Below are positions 45,822 to 56,711 of a stretch of 64,000 bases of DNA, piece by piece. The notes under the pieces were generated by a model that was given only the letters and a program-made list of their open reading frames with translations, had not been told where the DNA came from and ran no database searches. The stretch lies in contig JACNFK010000024.1 in NCBI GenBank assembly GCA_014384675.1, positions 81,018 through 145,017 on the forward strand. The letters run 5' to 3'. Within the stretch, counting starts at the first letter, position 1, and every line of letters starts with the position of its first letter. The stretch is from Candidatus Thiopontia autotrophica. GTDB taxonomy: Bacteria > Pseudomonadota > Gammaproteobacteria > GCF-002020875. Both the position numbers and the translations under genes were made by a program.

Positions 45822-48362
45822 ATGCTGGAATCATATAACAAGGAGGCGGAGGAGAGGGCGGCACAGGGCATACCCCCAAAGCCACTCACTGCAGAGCAGA
45901 CCTCAGAGCTGGTATCCATGCTTGCAGATCCAGAGCTTGAGGGAGAGAGTGGCGCATTTCTGCTTGAGCTGCTCAGAGAGAGAGTTCCACCAGGCGTAGA
46001 TAGTGCTGCAGAGGTAAAGGCCGGTTTTCTGGCCAGAATAGTCAGAGGTGAGGTGACCTCACCATTGATATCCTCTCTGCAGGCAATAGAGATTCTTGGA
46101 ACCATGAGGGGTGGATACAATATAAATCCACTTGTTGCGGCACTTGATGACGACAAGCTGGCGGATGCCGCGGTTGAGGCGCTGTCACAAACCATTCTGG
46201 TGTATGACGCCTTCACCCATGTTGAAGAGAAGATGAGAGCTGGCAACCCACATGCAGCCACACTCATGCAATCATGGGCAGAGGCAGAGTGGTTCACAGG
46301 GCGTAGCGGGGTACCGGAGAGAGTCACCCTGACAGTTTTCAAGGTTCCTGGTGAAACCAACACCGATGACCTCTCTCCTGGAATGCATGCATGGACCCGT
46401 CCGGATATTCCACTGCATGCGCTATCCATGCTGAAGATGAGACGGGATGGATTAAGTGAAAAACCTCTGGATGAGATTGAGAGGCTCAAGGAGAAGGGTT
46501 TTCAGCTGGTCTATGTTGGAGATGTGGTAGGCACAGGATCATCCCGCAAGTCGGCCACCAACTCGCTCCTCTGGCATACCGGAAATGACCTGCCACATAT
46601 TCCAAACAAGAGAGATGGCGGCTACTGCTTTGGGGGCAAGATAGCACCTATCTTCTTCAACACCCTGGAGGATGCTGGAACCCTGCCGATCGAGATGGAT
46701 GTCTCCCGGCTCGATATGGGTCAGGTGATTGATCTCTACCCGCTACGGGGGGAGATTAGAGAACACGATACGGATGAGCTGATTACCACCTTCTCACTCA
46801 AGACAGAGGTATTGCGTGATGAGGTTCAGGCGGGTGGGAGAATTCCCCTGATCATCGGACGGGCCCTGACAGAGCGGGCGCGTGAATCACTGGGGTTGGG
46901 CCACTCGACAGTTTTCATCTCGACACTGCAGAGTGAGCCGGCAGGTGGATATACCCTGGCTCAAAAACTGGTGGGGAGGGCTTGTGGTCTCAAGGGTGTT
47001 GTTCCGGGCGACTACTGTGAGCCAGGAATATCCACCGTGGGTTCGCAGGATACCACCGGCCCCATGACTCGTGATGAACTGAAAGACCTCGCCTGTCTGG
47101 AGTTCAGTGCCGACCTTGTAATGCAGTCATTTTGTCATACCGCAGCCTATCCGCGCCCGGTAGATATCGAGACTCAACAGACCCTGCCCGGGTTCATGAT
47201 TCAACGCAACGGCATCTCGCTTAAACCGGGGGATGGCATCATCCACTCCTGGCTGAATCGCATGCTGCTGCCAGACAGGGTCGGTACCGGAGGCGACTCC
47301 CATACCCGTTTCCCGCTCGGCATCTCCTTTCCTGCCGGCTCCGGTCTGGTCGCCTTTGCGGCCGCCACCGGGGTGATGCCGCTGGATATGCCGGAATCTG
47401 TTCTGGTCAGATTCAAGGGGGAGATGCAGCCCGGGATAACCCTGCGTGATCTGGTCCATGCAATCCCGTATATGGCAATCCAGCAGGGGCTGTTGACGGT
47501 GGAGAAGGCGGGCAAGAAGAACATATTCTCTGGACGGATTCTGGAGATAGAGGGGCTGGAGGAGCTCACCGTGGAACAGGCCTTTGAGCTGACCGATGCT
47601 ACAGCAGAGCGTTCCGCCACTGCCGCAACCATCAATCTCAGTGAAGAGAGTGTTGCCGAATATCTGCGCTCAAACAGTGCACTGTTGAAGTGGATGGTCG
47701 ATCAGGGGTACCAGAGCAGGACAACCCTGGAGCGCAGAATTGATGCGATGGAGTCATGGCTTGAGGCCCCCGAACTGGTGCGGGCAGACAGTGGGGCAGA
47801 GTATGTAGAGACAATCGAGATTGATCTGGCGGAGATAACCGAGCCAATTCTCTGTGCCCCCAACGACCCTGATGACGCCCGCAAACTGTCAGAGGTGGCT
47901 GGAGAGAAGATTGACGAGGTCTTTATCGGCTCCTGCATGACCAATATCGGCCACTTCCGGGCTGCAGGACAACTGCTGAAGGGGGTTGATGAGCTGCCGG
48001 TAAGGCTCTGGATTGCACCACCAACCAAAATGGACAAGGGGCTGCTTGTAGAGGAGGGGGTATACAAAACTTTCGAGAGGGTTGAGGCGCGACTGGAGAC
48101 TCCTGGCTGCTCGCTCTGCATGGGAAATCAGGCCCGTATAGAGGACAACAGCACTGCACTATCCACCTCAACCAGAAACTTCCCCAACCGTCTCGGAACC
48201 GGAGCCAATGTATATCTGGCATCTGCCGAGCTCTCCGCAGTAACAGCAATCATGGGGCGAATCCCTAGCGTAGACGAGTACATGCAATACGCAGACGAGA
48301 TAACCGAAAATTCGGCAGAGATCTACCGTTACCTTGATTTCAGCAAACAAGGGCCGCTGTAA
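45822..48362 (+). CDS. acnB: Aconitate hydratase B
   Basis: TCA-cycle aconitase, 846 residues (E. coli AcnB 865). The [4Fe-4S] ligands are the cysteines in IGSCMTNIGHF and TPGCSLCMGNQAR. N-terminal HEAT-like domain (LVSMLADPELEGES) and swivelling domain are typical of the B type. ATG 45822 is preferred over a TTG at 45816. Converges with mfd, six bases apart. Confidence 0.96.
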   Translation: MLESYNKEAEERAAQGIPPKPLTAEQTSELVSMLADPELEGESGAFLLELLRERVPPGVDSAAEVKAGFLARIVRGEVTSPLISSLQAIEILGTMRGGYNINPLVAALDDDKLADAAVEALSQTILVYDAFTHVEEKMRAGNPHAATLMQSWAEAEWFTGRSGVPERVTLTVFKVPGETNTDDLSPGMHAWTRPDIPLHALSMLKMRRDGLSEKPLDEIERLKEKGFQLVYVGDVVGTGSSRKSATNSLLWHTGNDLPHIPNKRDGGYCFGGKIAPIFFNTLEDAGTLPIEMDVSRLDMGQVIDLYPLRGEIREHDTDELITTFSLKTEVLRDEVQAGGRIPLIIGRALTERARESLGLGHSTVFISTLQSEPAGGYTLAQKLVGRACGLKGVVPGDYCEPGISTVGSQDTTGPMTRDELKDLACLEFSADLVMQSFCHTAAYPRPVDIETQQTLPGFMIQRNGISLKPGDGIIHSWLNRMLLPDRVGTGGDSHTRFPLGISFPAGSGLVAFAAATGVMPLDMPESVLVRFKGEMQPGITLRDLVHAIPYMAIQQGLLTVEKAGKKNIFSGRILEIEGLEELTVEQAFELTDATAERSATAATINLSEESVAEYLRSNSALLKWMVDQGYQSRTTLERRIDAMESWLEAPELVRADSGAEYVETIEIDLAEITEPILCAPNDPDDARKLSEVAGEKIDEVFIGSCMTNIGHFRAAGQLLKGVDELPVRLWIAPPTKMDKGLLVEEGVYKTFERVEARLETPGCSLCMGNQARIEDNSTALSTSTRNFPNRLGTGANVYLASAELSAVTAIMGRIPSVDEYMQYADEITENSAEIYRYLDFSKQGPL

Positions 48363-48368
48363 CCGGTT

Positions 48369-51300
48369 TTACTGTTTTATCTCTTCCAGCAATTTCTCAA
48401 TTTTCCCTCTGCGCTCCTCGCTGTCACCCATCTCTTCAACTACCCTGAGCCGATCCTGCCCACTCAGCTGATACCGTTTGGGTTGCTGCTGAATTATGGT
48501 TATGAGCTTTAGTGGATCCACCTTGTGATCCTTGCCAATCAGCAGTACGGCACCATCATCACTTATCTCGATCTTGCTGACACCCAATGGAGCCGCCACC
48601 AGCTTCAGAGCTGTAGCATTCATCAGATTTTTTGCCACTGGGGGCAACAGTCCAAAGCGGTCCACCATCTCAACCTGGAGCTCATTCAGTTCATCCTGGT
48701 TGCGGGCTGCAGCAATTCGTTTGTAAAGTACCAGTCTGGCATTCACATCCGGGAGGTAATCGTTTGGAAGCAGGGCGGGCTCACCGAGATCAATCTCTAC
48801 CTGCTGTTCAAGCGGCTCCTCCAGATTGGTTTGAGTGCCGCTCTTGAGGTCTTCAACTGCCCGCTCCAGCATCTCGGCATAAAGATCAAAACCGATCTCC
48901 TGCATGCGCCCACTCTGGTCATCTCCCAATAATTCACCAGCACCACGAATCTCCATATCATGAACTGCCAGAGTAAAGCCGGCCCCGAGCTCCTCCAGCG
49001 ACTCAATTGCCTCAAGCCGTTTGACTGCATCAGGAGTGACCTGGTTTTTTGGGGGAATTATCAGATAGGCATAGGCTCGATGGTGAGAGCGCCCAACCCG
49101 GCCACGTAGCTGATATAGTTGAGCTAACCCCAGGCGATCAGCCCGATCCATGATGATGGTATTGGCAGTCGGTATATCGATACCGGTCTCGATGATGGTG
49201 GTGCAGACCAGAATATTGAAGCGACGGTGGTAGAAATCCTTCATCACTCGCTCCAGATCATGCTCTCGCATCTGTCCGTGAGCAACCTCTATGGTCGCCT
49301 CCGGCAGGAGCTCACGCAGCTCTCTGGCGGTCTTGTCTATGGTCTCCACCTTATTGTGCAGAAAGTAGACCTGGCCACCACGACGAATCTCGCGCAGACA
49401 GGCTTCGCGAATCAGTGCTGGATCCCATTCGCGGACAAAAGTCTTGATAGCAACCCGGTTGGTTGGTGGAGTGGCGATAATGGAGAGGTCACGCAGACCG
49501 GACATGCTCATGTTGAGGGTGCGTGGAATAGGGGTGGCAGTCAGAGTAAGTACATCAACCTCCGAGCGCAGCTTCTTGAACTGCTCCTTCTGGCGCACCC
49601 CGAAGCGGTGCTCCTCATCAATGATAACCATCCCCAGATTCTTGAATTTGACAGATTTCTGGATCAGCTTGTGGGTACCAATTACGATATCCACCTTGCC
49701 ACTGGCCAGCTGTTCAAGAGTATGATTAGTCTCTTTTTTTGTCTTGAATCGAGATAGCACCTCGATCTTGAATGGCCAGTCGGCGAAGCGGTCACTGAAA
49801 TTCTCATAATGCTGCTGAGCCAGCAGAGTGGTAGGGACCAGCACAGCAATCTGGCGTCCACTCTGAACCGTAAGGAACGCTGCGCGCATCGCCACCTCGG
49901 TCTTGCCGAATCCGACATCACCACATATAAGGCGGTCCATGGGCTGTTCAGAGACCATATCCTCAACTACTGCATCAATGGCATCTGCCTGGTCCGGGGT
50001 CTCCTCAAACGGAAACTGGGATGAAAACTGTTGATACTCGATATCAGGTTCTGATATTGCATGCCCCTGTTTGGCAGCCCGACGGGCATAGATCTCCAGC
50101 AACTCTGCAGCAACATCACGTACCTTCTGCGCAGCCTTCTTGCGCGCCTTCTGCCACTGATCACTGCCAAGACGGTGAATAGGGGCCTTCTCCGGGTCGG
50201 TTCCAGTATAGCGACCAATCAGATGGAGCGAGGTTACCGGCACATATAGCTTGTCACCTTTGGTGTACTCAAGTAGCAGATATTCAGCCTGACTGCCGCC
50301 AGCATCCAGGGATACCAACCCCCTGTAGCGGCCAATGCCGTGGTCAAGGTGGACCACAGGGTCCCCAATCTTCAGCTCCGAGAGGTGGTGAATTACTGCA
50401 TCTGCATTGATGCCACCCTTTTTGGAGCGTCTGCGTCGCTGCAGAACCTGCTCTCCAAACAGTTGTGACTCTGTAATAACAGCTATTGACGGCCTCTCCA
50501 GCAGGAGGCCGTCATCCAGCGGAGCCACCATAATGGAGAGCGCCTCCTCTCCATCCAGGAATTGACTCCAGTCAGTTACGGGGTGGGGGTGAATTGAGCG
50601 GGCACGAAACAGCTCCAGCAGAGCCTCCCTTCGTCCAGCCGACTCTGCAGCAATAACGGTACGACCACTAAACTCCTCCATAAATCCGGTAAGCCGCTGG
50701 AGTGGATTATCGGATCTGGAACTTGCCCCCAGCTGCATCGGTTTGCGGCTCTGCAGATTAAAATGGCCGGCTCTCTCTTCACTCTCAAAACGGTCCAGCT
50801 GTGCAATGGGGGAGCGGTTGATGGCTGCAAACAGCTCATCAGTTTTCAGAAAAATCTCATCAGGCGGAAGAACCGAGCGACTCTGGTCAAAGAACTGATC
50901 CTGATGGCGTTCGTGAATCTCCTCCCGGAACTGGTTGGCGCTGCTCTCTATCTCCTCTCCGCAGACAAGAAGATGGCGCTCCGGCAGATAATCAAACAGG
51001 GTGACAGTCTCATCAAAGAACAGTGGTAGATAGTACTCAATGCCGGATGGGGCAAGCCCCTGGCTAATATCTCTGTATATCGCACTCGCCTGGGGGTCAC
51101 CCTCAAAGGTTGCACGCCAGCTGCGACGAAAATGGCTTATCCCATCCTCGCTCATCGGGAACTCCCGGGCCGGCAGCAGATTGATATTCTCTACCTGGCT
51201 GGTTGTACGCTGGCTCTCCGGGTCAAATATTCTCAGTGATTCAACCTCGTCATCAAACAGATCTATCCGGTAGGGGGCATCTGCACCCATAGGGAAGAGA

Positions 51301-51833
51301 TCGATGATTGAGCCACGAAAGGCATACTCGCCATGTTCAATAACCTGGGATACTGAGTGGTATCCGCTCTGCTCCAGACGCAGTCTCAATTTATCCCGAT
51401 GCAGATTTTCGCCAGTCGAGAGGCTAAAAGAGTGGAGATCAACATATGTTCGTGGCGGAATGCGTTGCATCACTGTAGGTGCTGCAGCAAGTACAATGCC
51501 CCGTTTCATGGTGGGGAGCCTGGTCATCACCTCAAGACGGCGAGAGGTGATGTCGGGGTGAGGAGAGAAACGGTCGTATGGCAGGGTCTCCTGGTCCGGG
51601 AAGGTGAGGATCGGGATTGAGGAACCACCCCCATAAAAACGTACCTGCTCCTCAAGTATATTAAGTGTCGGAGTGTCCTTGACCACCACCAGCAGCGGGC
51701 CATCAGCTCTCTCTGCCGCATTTTTAATCAGCAGGCCTGCAGCACTTCCATAGAGCTGTGCCCAGTGAATTCGATCACCATCACCCTTGGGGAGTGGGGG
51801 GTGGAGAATGGAGGTGGTGGAGGGGGTAGCCAT
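48369..51833 (-). CDS. mfd: Transcription-repair coupling factor Mfd
   Basis: Removes stalled RNA polymerase at lesions and recruits UvrA, 1154 residues. Domain order: UvrB-like N-terminal domain, RNA-polymerase interaction domain (DPVVHLDHGIGRYRGL), RecG-like translocase with Walker A GDVGFGKTEVAMRAA, DEEHRFGV and TATPIPRTLNMSMSG, and the C-terminal autoinhibitory D7. Length fits E. coli Mfd (1148). Confidence 0.97.
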   Translation of the reverse strand: MATPSTTSILHPPLPKGDGDRIHWAQLYGSAAGLLIKNAAERADGPLLVVVKDTPTLNILEEQVRFYGGGSSIPILTFPDQETLPYDRFSPHPDITSRRLEVMTRLPTMKRGIVLAAAPTVMQRIPPRTYVDLHSFSLSTGENLHRDKLRLRLEQSGYHSVSQVIEHGEYAFRGSIIDLFPMGADAPYRIDLFDDEVESLRIFDPESQRTTSQVENINLLPAREFPMSEDGISHFRRSWRATFEGDPQASAIYRDISQGLAPSGIEYYLPLFFDETVTLFDYLPERHLLVCGEEIESSANQFREEIHERHQDQFFDQSRSVLPPDEIFLKTDELFAAINRSPIAQLDRFESEERAGHFNLQSRKPMQLGASSRSDNPLQRLTGFMEEFSGRTVIAAESAGRREALLELFRARSIHPHPVTDWSQFLDGEEALSIMVAPLDDGLLLERPSIAVITESQLFGEQVLQRRRRSKKGGINADAVIHHLSELKIGDPVVHLDHGIGRYRGLVSLDAGGSQAEYLLLEYTKGDKLYVPVTSLHLIGRYTGTDPEKAPIHRLGSDQWQKARKKAAQKVRDVAAELLEIYARRAAKQGHAISEPDIEYQQFSSQFPFEETPDQADAIDAVVEDMVSEQPMDRLICGDVGFGKTEVAMRAAFLTVQSGRQIAVLVPTTLLAQQHYENFSDRFADWPFKIEVLSRFKTKKETNHTLEQLASGKVDIVIGTHKLIQKSVKFKNLGMVIIDEEHRFGVRQKEQFKKLRSEVDVLTLTATPIPRTLNMSMSGLRDLSIIATPPTNRVAIKTFVREWDPALIREACLREIRRGGQVYFLHNKVETIDKTARELRELLPEATIEVAHGQMREHDLERVMKDFYHRRFNILVCTTIIETGIDIPTANTIIMDRADRLGLAQLYQLRGRVGRSHHRAYAYLIIPPKNQVTPDAVKRLEAIESLEELGAGFTLAVHDMEIRGAGELLGDDQSGRMQEIGFDLYAEMLERAVEDLKSGTQTNLEEPLEQQVEIDLGEPALLPNDYLPDVNARLVLYKRIAAARNQDELNELQVEMVDRFGLLPPVAKNLMNATALKLVAAPLGVSKIEISDDGAVLLIGKDHKVDPLKLITIIQQQPKRYQLSGQDRLRVVEEMGDSEERRGKIEKLLEEIKQ

Positions 51834-51885
51834 CTGCGCATTTTAACTGGATCCACGATTAGAAACGCGAAAAATAGGGACCTTC

Positions 51886-53148
51886 ATGTATACTGCAGCG
51901 ATGATTCGAGGACTGGAATTCCGTATTGGCCTGCGCTATACGAGGGCACGCCGGAAAAACAACTTTATCTCCTTTATCTCCCTGACCTCGATGTTGGGGA
52001 TTGCGCTGGGCGTGACCGCTCTCATTACCGTGCTCTCTGTAATGAATGGCTTCGAAAAAGAGCTTCGTGAGCGTATTCTGGGGATGGCCGCACATACAAG
52101 CCTGCTCGGTCTTGAGGATACTCTGCCGCGCTGGAGGGAGGTGGCAGAGACAGCAATGGAGAATGATCAGGTGCTTGGTGCTGCCCCCTACATAGAGGGG
52201 CAGGGGATGTTGAGTAGTGGTGATCAAGCCTTTGGGGTGATGATCCGTGGGATTGACCCTGCCGAGGAGCGCAATGTCTCCGAGGTCTCGGAGCAGATGG
52301 TGGAGGGGGAGCTGGAGGCACTTAATCAGACTCGCTTCGGCATTGTTCTGGGGACTGAGCTGGCATCCAGGCTGGGCGCAGGTCTCGGTGACAAGGTGAC
52401 CCTGATGATTCCAAAAGGGAGTGTTACTCCAGCCGGATTGGTGCCGCGCATGAAACGCTTCACTGTAGTGGGGCTGTTTGAGGTGGGGATGTACGAGTTC
52501 GATAGTGGACTGGCACTGCTTTCGCTGCGAGATAGCGGAAAACTGTTCCGCATGGGTGATGAGGTGACAGGGGTGCGACTGCGCCTGAGTGACATGTTCA
52601 AGGCTCCAGAGGTGAGCCGAGAGATTGCAAACGACTCAAACAGGGCGTTCAGGGTGACAGACTGGACCCGCCAGCATGCCAACTTCTTCAGCGCCATCCA
52701 GATGGAGAAGCGGGTGATGTTCATAATCCTCATGCTGATTGTGGCGGTGGCTGCATTTAATATCGTATCAACCATGGTGATGGTTGTTACCGACAAAGAG
52801 TCTGATATCGCAATCCTCCGCACCCTGGGAGAGCGCCCCCGCGATATTCTTGCCATCTTTATAGTCCAGGGAACGGTGATCGGAGTTGTGGGAACCCTGC
52901 TTGGCGTTCTTGGAGGGATCTCTCTGGCTCTCAATGTAGAGACCCTGATCCCGGCTATTGAACAGCTGTTCGATACGCAATTCCTCTCGGCCGATATCTA
53001 CTACATCAATGCCGTCCCATCGGACATGCGCTGGTCGGATGTAACCATGATTGCCGGGGTTTCGTTGGTGTTGAGTCTGCTAGCCACTATCTACCCGGCA
53101 TGGAAAGGGTCACGGGTACAGCCTGCGGAGTCACTGCGCTATGAGTGA
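51886..53148 (+). CDS. lolC: Lipoprotein-releasing ABC transporter permease LolC/LolE
   Basis: Inner-membrane permease that extracts outer-membrane lipoproteins for LolA, 420 residues. Family start [24 protein letters not shown] (in part), first membrane segment around [17 protein letters not shown], three C-terminal membrane segments, and the MacB-like periplasmic domain. Only one permease gene is present, so it may act as a homodimer or have a distant partner. A second ATG at 51901 aligns better with family starts; 51886 has AGGGA upstream. Confidence 0.93.
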   Translation: MYTAAMIRGLEFRIGLRYTRARRKNNFISFISLTSMLGIALGVTALITVLSVMNGFEKELRERILGMAAHTSLLGLEDTLPRWREVAETAMENDQVLGAAPYIEGQGMLSSGDQAFGVMIRGIDPAEERNVSEVSEQMVEGELEALNQTRFGIVLGTELASRLGAGLGDKVTLMIPKGSVTPAGLVPRMKRFTVVGLFEVGMYEFDSGLALLSLRDSGKLFRMGDEVTGVRLRLSDMFKAPEVSREIANDSNRAFRVTDWTRQHANFFSAIQMEKRVMFIILMLIVAVAAFNIVSTMVMVVTDKESDIAILRTLGERPRDILAIFIVQGTVIGVVGTLLGVLGGISLALNVETLIPAIEQLFDTQFLSADIYYINAVPSDMRWSDVTMIAGVSLVLSLLATIYPAWKGSRVQPAESLRYE

Positions 53149-53824
53149 CGGACCAGTTCTCCAGTGTCGTGACCTATCCCGCACCTTTGATGACGGCAGT
53201 AGCCGGGTTGAGGTGTTGCGCAGAGTTGAGCTGTCACTTGCCAAGGGAGAGAAGATCGCAATTGTCGGCGCCTCCGGCTCAGGAAAATCGACCCTGCTTC
53301 ACCTCCTCGGAGGGCTGGATCTGCCGACCAGTGGCGCGGTCAAGATTGACGGGGTTGATCTCGCCACACTCTCGGAGAACAGAAGAAGTCACCTCCGTAA
53401 CCGCCAGCTCGGTTTTATCTACCAATTTCACCATCTGCTTCCGGAATTCACCGCCCTGGAGAATGTCTCCATGCCGTTGCTGATCAGACGAACCTCGCGT
53501 TCCGAGGCAGAACAGCAGGCGGCAGATATTCTGCGGCGGGTTGGTCTGGGGCATCGTCTTGACCACAAGCCTGCAGCGCTCTCCGGTGGTGAGCGTCAGC
53601 GTGCAGCCGTGGCACGGGCGCTGATCACCAATCCACTGGCAGTGTTGGCGGACGAGCCCACCGGAAATCTGGACCGGGAGAGTGCAGAGCAGGTATACGA
53701 TCTTATGCTGGAGCTAAACAGAGAGGTTGGAACCAGTCTGGTATTGGTAACCCACGACCAGATGCTTGCCAGCAGAATGGACAGGGTGCTCAAGCTGGTA
53801 GATGGGGTGCTGGAGGAGGGTTAA
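53141..53824 (+). CDS. lolD: Lipoprotein-releasing ABC ATPase LolD
   Basis: 227-residue ABC ATPase powering LolC/E. Walker [17 protein letters not shown], signature [15 protein letters not shown] and Walker [12 protein letters not shown]. The LolD-specific [16 protein letters not shown] stretch is present. Overlaps lolC by eight bases and converges with the DUF2062 gene. Confidence 0.96.
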   Translation: MSDGPVLQCRDLSRTFDDGSSRVEVLRRVELSLAKGEKIAIVGASGSGKSTLLHLLGGLDLPTSGAVKIDGVDLATLSENRRSHLRNRQLGFIYQFHHLLPEFTALENVSMPLLIRRTSRSEAEQQAADILRRVGLGHRLDHKPAALSGGERQRAAVARALITNPLAVLADEPTGNLDRESAEQVYDLMLELNREVGTSLVLVTHDQMLASRMDRVLKLVDGVLEEG

Positions 53825-54342
53825 GAGGAGCGTCTCAAAGAGGCCCGTCTTCTCCACTGACGTCCCACATGCCAGATCCAGAACCAGCGCATTCCGAAAT
53901 ATCCAATTGTAGCGGCGATAACACCGTTAAACAGACACCCCAGCAGAAAGGGCTTCCATATAAGTGGCAGAATGGTCTCCAGCCAGCTATAAGAGAGCTC
54001 AAACTCCACGTTGATGGGTGGTGTTCCGAGCATGCTGGATCCAACCCAGTAGGCGAACCAGAACAGAAAGGGCATGGTGAATGGGTTGGTGACCCAGACC
54101 AGTCCAACCGCTATTGGCAGATTTACACTAAAGAAAATTGCGGCGGCAGCGGCCAGAATCATCTGGAAGGGTACAGGTACCCACGCCATAAAGAGCCCAA
54201 CCCCAAAGGCCCCGGCAACCGAGTGACGATTGAGATGCCAGAGATCAGCAGAATGCAGCATAGTGCCAAAGATACGAAGGTGCTTGTGCTCCCGTATGGT
54301 TTCATGGTTCGGCATATACCGTTTAATGATATGTTTTGGCAT
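53821..54342 (-). CDS. DUF2062 membrane protein
   Basis: 173-residue integral membrane protein of the DUF2062 family. Family core: [21 protein letters not shown] and [19 protein letters not shown] (each in part), three hydrophobic segments and a basic C-terminus. Function unknown. DUF2062 genes commonly lie between lolD and comEC in gammaproteobacteria. Confidence 0.88.
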   Translation of the reverse strand: MPKHIIKRYMPNHETIREHKHLRIFGTMLHSADLWHLNRHSVAGAFGVGLFMAWVPVPFQMILAAAAAIFFSVNLPIAVGLVWVTNPFTMPFLFWFAYWVGSSMLGTPPINVEFELSYSWLETILPLIWKPFLLGCLFNGVIAATIGYFGMRWFWIWHVGRQWRRRASLRRSS

Positions 54343-54378
54343 ATTCTCTGATTATATTCACTGTACCTTATATATTCC

Positions 54379-56703
54379 ATGATACATATCAAAGGTTACA
54401 ACTTAATTACAAAAATTCCACCTGTTGCAGTTGCTGCGGTTTCACTGCTGTTTGGCATGGTAATGCTGTTTCAGCAACAGCAGCTGCCGTCACCAGTATG
54501 GGGAGTTATTCTGCTCCCCCTTGCTGTTATCAGTCACAGAACAGAGTGGGGGCGCCCGCTTGTCTGGCTGGTTGCCGGATTCCTCTGGGCAGCATTCATG
54601 GCAGAGCTGCGGCTTGCGGTCTCCCTGCCTGATGAGCTGGAGAAAAAGGATCTGCAGCTAGTAGGAGAGGTGGTAGATATCCCCCAGCGCAAGAGTAATG
54701 GCTCACTCCGGTTTCTGTTCCAGATAGAGAGTGCTGAGTACAAGGGAGAGCTGGTTGATCTGCCAGCACTTGCCCGCATCAGCTGGTATCGTACCCAGAG
54801 AGAGGTCAAGGCGGGCGAGAGATGGTCACTGCGGGTTCGTCTCAAGCAACCACACGGCTTTATGAATCCAGGAGGTTTCGATTACGAGAAGTGGCTATTC
54901 CAGCAAGGGATCCGTGCTACTGGATATGTACGTAAGGACCCGGGTAACAGAGTTCTGAACCCATCTTCATCAGGCCTGGATTCACTGCGTGCAGAGCTCA
55001 CCAGATGGATTGGTGAAAACAGCAGATCAGAGCGTGCAGACGGTATCCTCTCGGCACTGGCCGTTGGCGACAGACAGGGGATTGAAGAGAGAGAGTGGGA
55101 TGTATTCAGGCAGACCGGCACCAGCCACCTTATGGCAATCTCCGGTCTCCATATTGGGCTGGTATCGGGATTGTTCTTCTTTCTCTTTCGCTGGCTCTGG
55201 TCCATACCGAGCAGACTGTTGCTAATGGTTCCGGCTCAGCAGGCTGGGGCAGTTGGTGGTTTTCTCGGTGCCCTGGGGTACGCCGCCCTTGCAGGTTTTG
55301 CCATCCCTACCCAGCGCGCCCTGATTATGGTCTCGGTTGTTATGGCGATGATTTTGCTAAAGAGGGCTGTTGCCCCGTGGACAATATACTTCACCGCACT
55401 GATTGCGATTCTGCTGTTGGACCCATTTGCAGTTCTCTCGGCCGGTTTCTGGCTCTCGTTTGGGGCGGTTGGGCTCATCCTGTATGGGGTGGCAGAGCGC
55501 AGGGGGGGCGAATCAAAGTGGCTAACCATGATTCGCATCCAGTGGGGTCTTGCGATCGGAATGTTGCCAATGCTGCTCTTCCTGTTTCGCCAGGGTTCAC
55601 TGATCGCCCCTGTTGCCAATATTATCGCTGTGCCTTGGGTTAGCCTGATTGTTGTTCCGCTAAATCTTCTGGCATCACTGCTTCACCTGCTCTCAATATC
55701 TGGGGCCGAGCAACTGCTGCGGTTATCTGCAGAGATGTTTGAGTGGATATGGCCGCTACTGGAGTGGTTTTCAGACCTGGCTCTATCCCACTTCGGTTTT
55801 CACCAACCGGAACTATGGACCGTACTATTGGCTATGGTTGGGGCAATTCTGATTCTCTCTCCTGTAGGCTGGAGCAGACGCTGGCCAGGAGTTGTTGCCC
55901 TGCTGCCTCTGCTATTGCTCTCGCCAGAGCGACCAGACAAGGATGAGGCCTGGGTGACAGTGCTGGATGTGGGGCAGGGGCTGTCGACGGTAGTCGAGAG
56001 CATGGACAAGGTGATGGTCTACGATACCGGAAACCGCTTTAGTGCAACCTTCAATGCTGGTGATGCGGTAGTGGTCCCCTTTCTGAAATCCAGAGGGTGG
56101 AAGAGGGTTGATCTTCTGGTCATCGGCCATGATGACCGTGACCATATAGGCGGTATGGATGCCCTGATGAAAGCACTGCCAGTTGTGGAGTCAATATCAT
56201 CTGTACCGGAACAGGTTACCGGCGCAACCAACTGTCTGGCTGGTGAGAGCTGGATGTGGAATGGAGTCTCCATTACAGTTATCCATCCGGATAGTCCGGA
56301 CCGCTTCAAGGGCAATAATGGCTCCTGCGTAATCAGAATAGATGCAGGTGGTGAATCGCTGCTGCTGACCGGGGATATAGAGAAAGAGGCAGAGCACCAT
56401 CTGCTGTCAACATCTCCAGAGCTGCTCGATGTTGATGGAGTGGTGGTCCCGCACCACGGCAGCAACACCTCATCAACTGCAGAGTGGATAGATGCGGTAT
56501 CTCCCGCTTGGGCGGCCTTCCCGGTAGGGTACAAAAATCGTTACCGTTTTCCAAAGCAGAAGGTGGTAGAGCGTTACCGCAGAGGCGGAGTCAGGCTGTT
56601 TGAGACCGCCCATACCGGCTCCCTGCAGATCCGTCTGGGGAGAGCCGAGCTCCCAGTTCCATGGCGTCAATTCAGCCAAAAGATCTGGAGTGATGTAAAC
56701 TGA
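54379..56703 (+). CDS. comEC: DNA internalisation protein ComEC/Rec2
   Basis: 774-residue polytopic channel protein for transport of single-stranded DNA during natural transformation. N-terminal DUF4131 domain, central competence domain (GTSHLMAISGLHIGLVSG), and a C-terminal metallo-beta-lactamase-like domain with GHDDRDHIGGMDAL and PHHGSNTS. Together with a pilW gene this is consistent with a type IV pilus/competence apparatus. lpxK follows directly. Confidence 0.94.
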   Translation: MIHIKGYNLITKIPPVAVAAVSLLFGMVMLFQQQQLPSPVWGVILLPLAVISHRTEWGRPLVWLVAGFLWAAFMAELRLAVSLPDELEKKDLQLVGEVVDIPQRKSNGSLRFLFQIESAEYKGELVDLPALARISWYRTQREVKAGERWSLRVRLKQPHGFMNPGGFDYEKWLFQQGIRATGYVRKDPGNRVLNPSSSGLDSLRAELTRWIGENSRSERADGILSALAVGDRQGIEEREWDVFRQTGTSHLMAISGLHIGLVSGLFFFLFRWLWSIPSRLLLMVPAQQAGAVGGFLGALGYAALAGFAIPTQRALIMVSVVMAMILLKRAVAPWTIYFTALIAILLLDPFAVLSAGFWLSFGAVGLILYGVAERRGGESKWLTMIRIQWGLAIGMLPMLLFLFRQGSLIAPVANIIAVPWVSLIVVPLNLLASLLHLLSISGAEQLLRLSAEMFEWIWPLLEWFSDLALSHFGFHQPELWTVLLAMVGAILILSPVGWSRRWPGVVALLPLLLLSPERPDKDEAWVTVLDVGQGLSTVVESMDKVMVYDTGNRFSATFNAGDAVVVPFLKSRGWKRVDLLVIGHDDRDHIGGMDALMKALPVVESISSVPEQVTGATNCLAGESWMWNGVSITVIHPDSPDRFKGNNGSCVIRIDAGGESLLLTGDIEKEAEHHLLSTSPELLDVDGVVVPHHGSNTSSTAEWIDAVSPAWAAFPVGYKNRYRFPKQKVVERYRRGGVRLFETAHTGSLQIRLGRAELPVPWRQFSQKIWSDVN

Positions 56704-56711
56704 CCAAACCT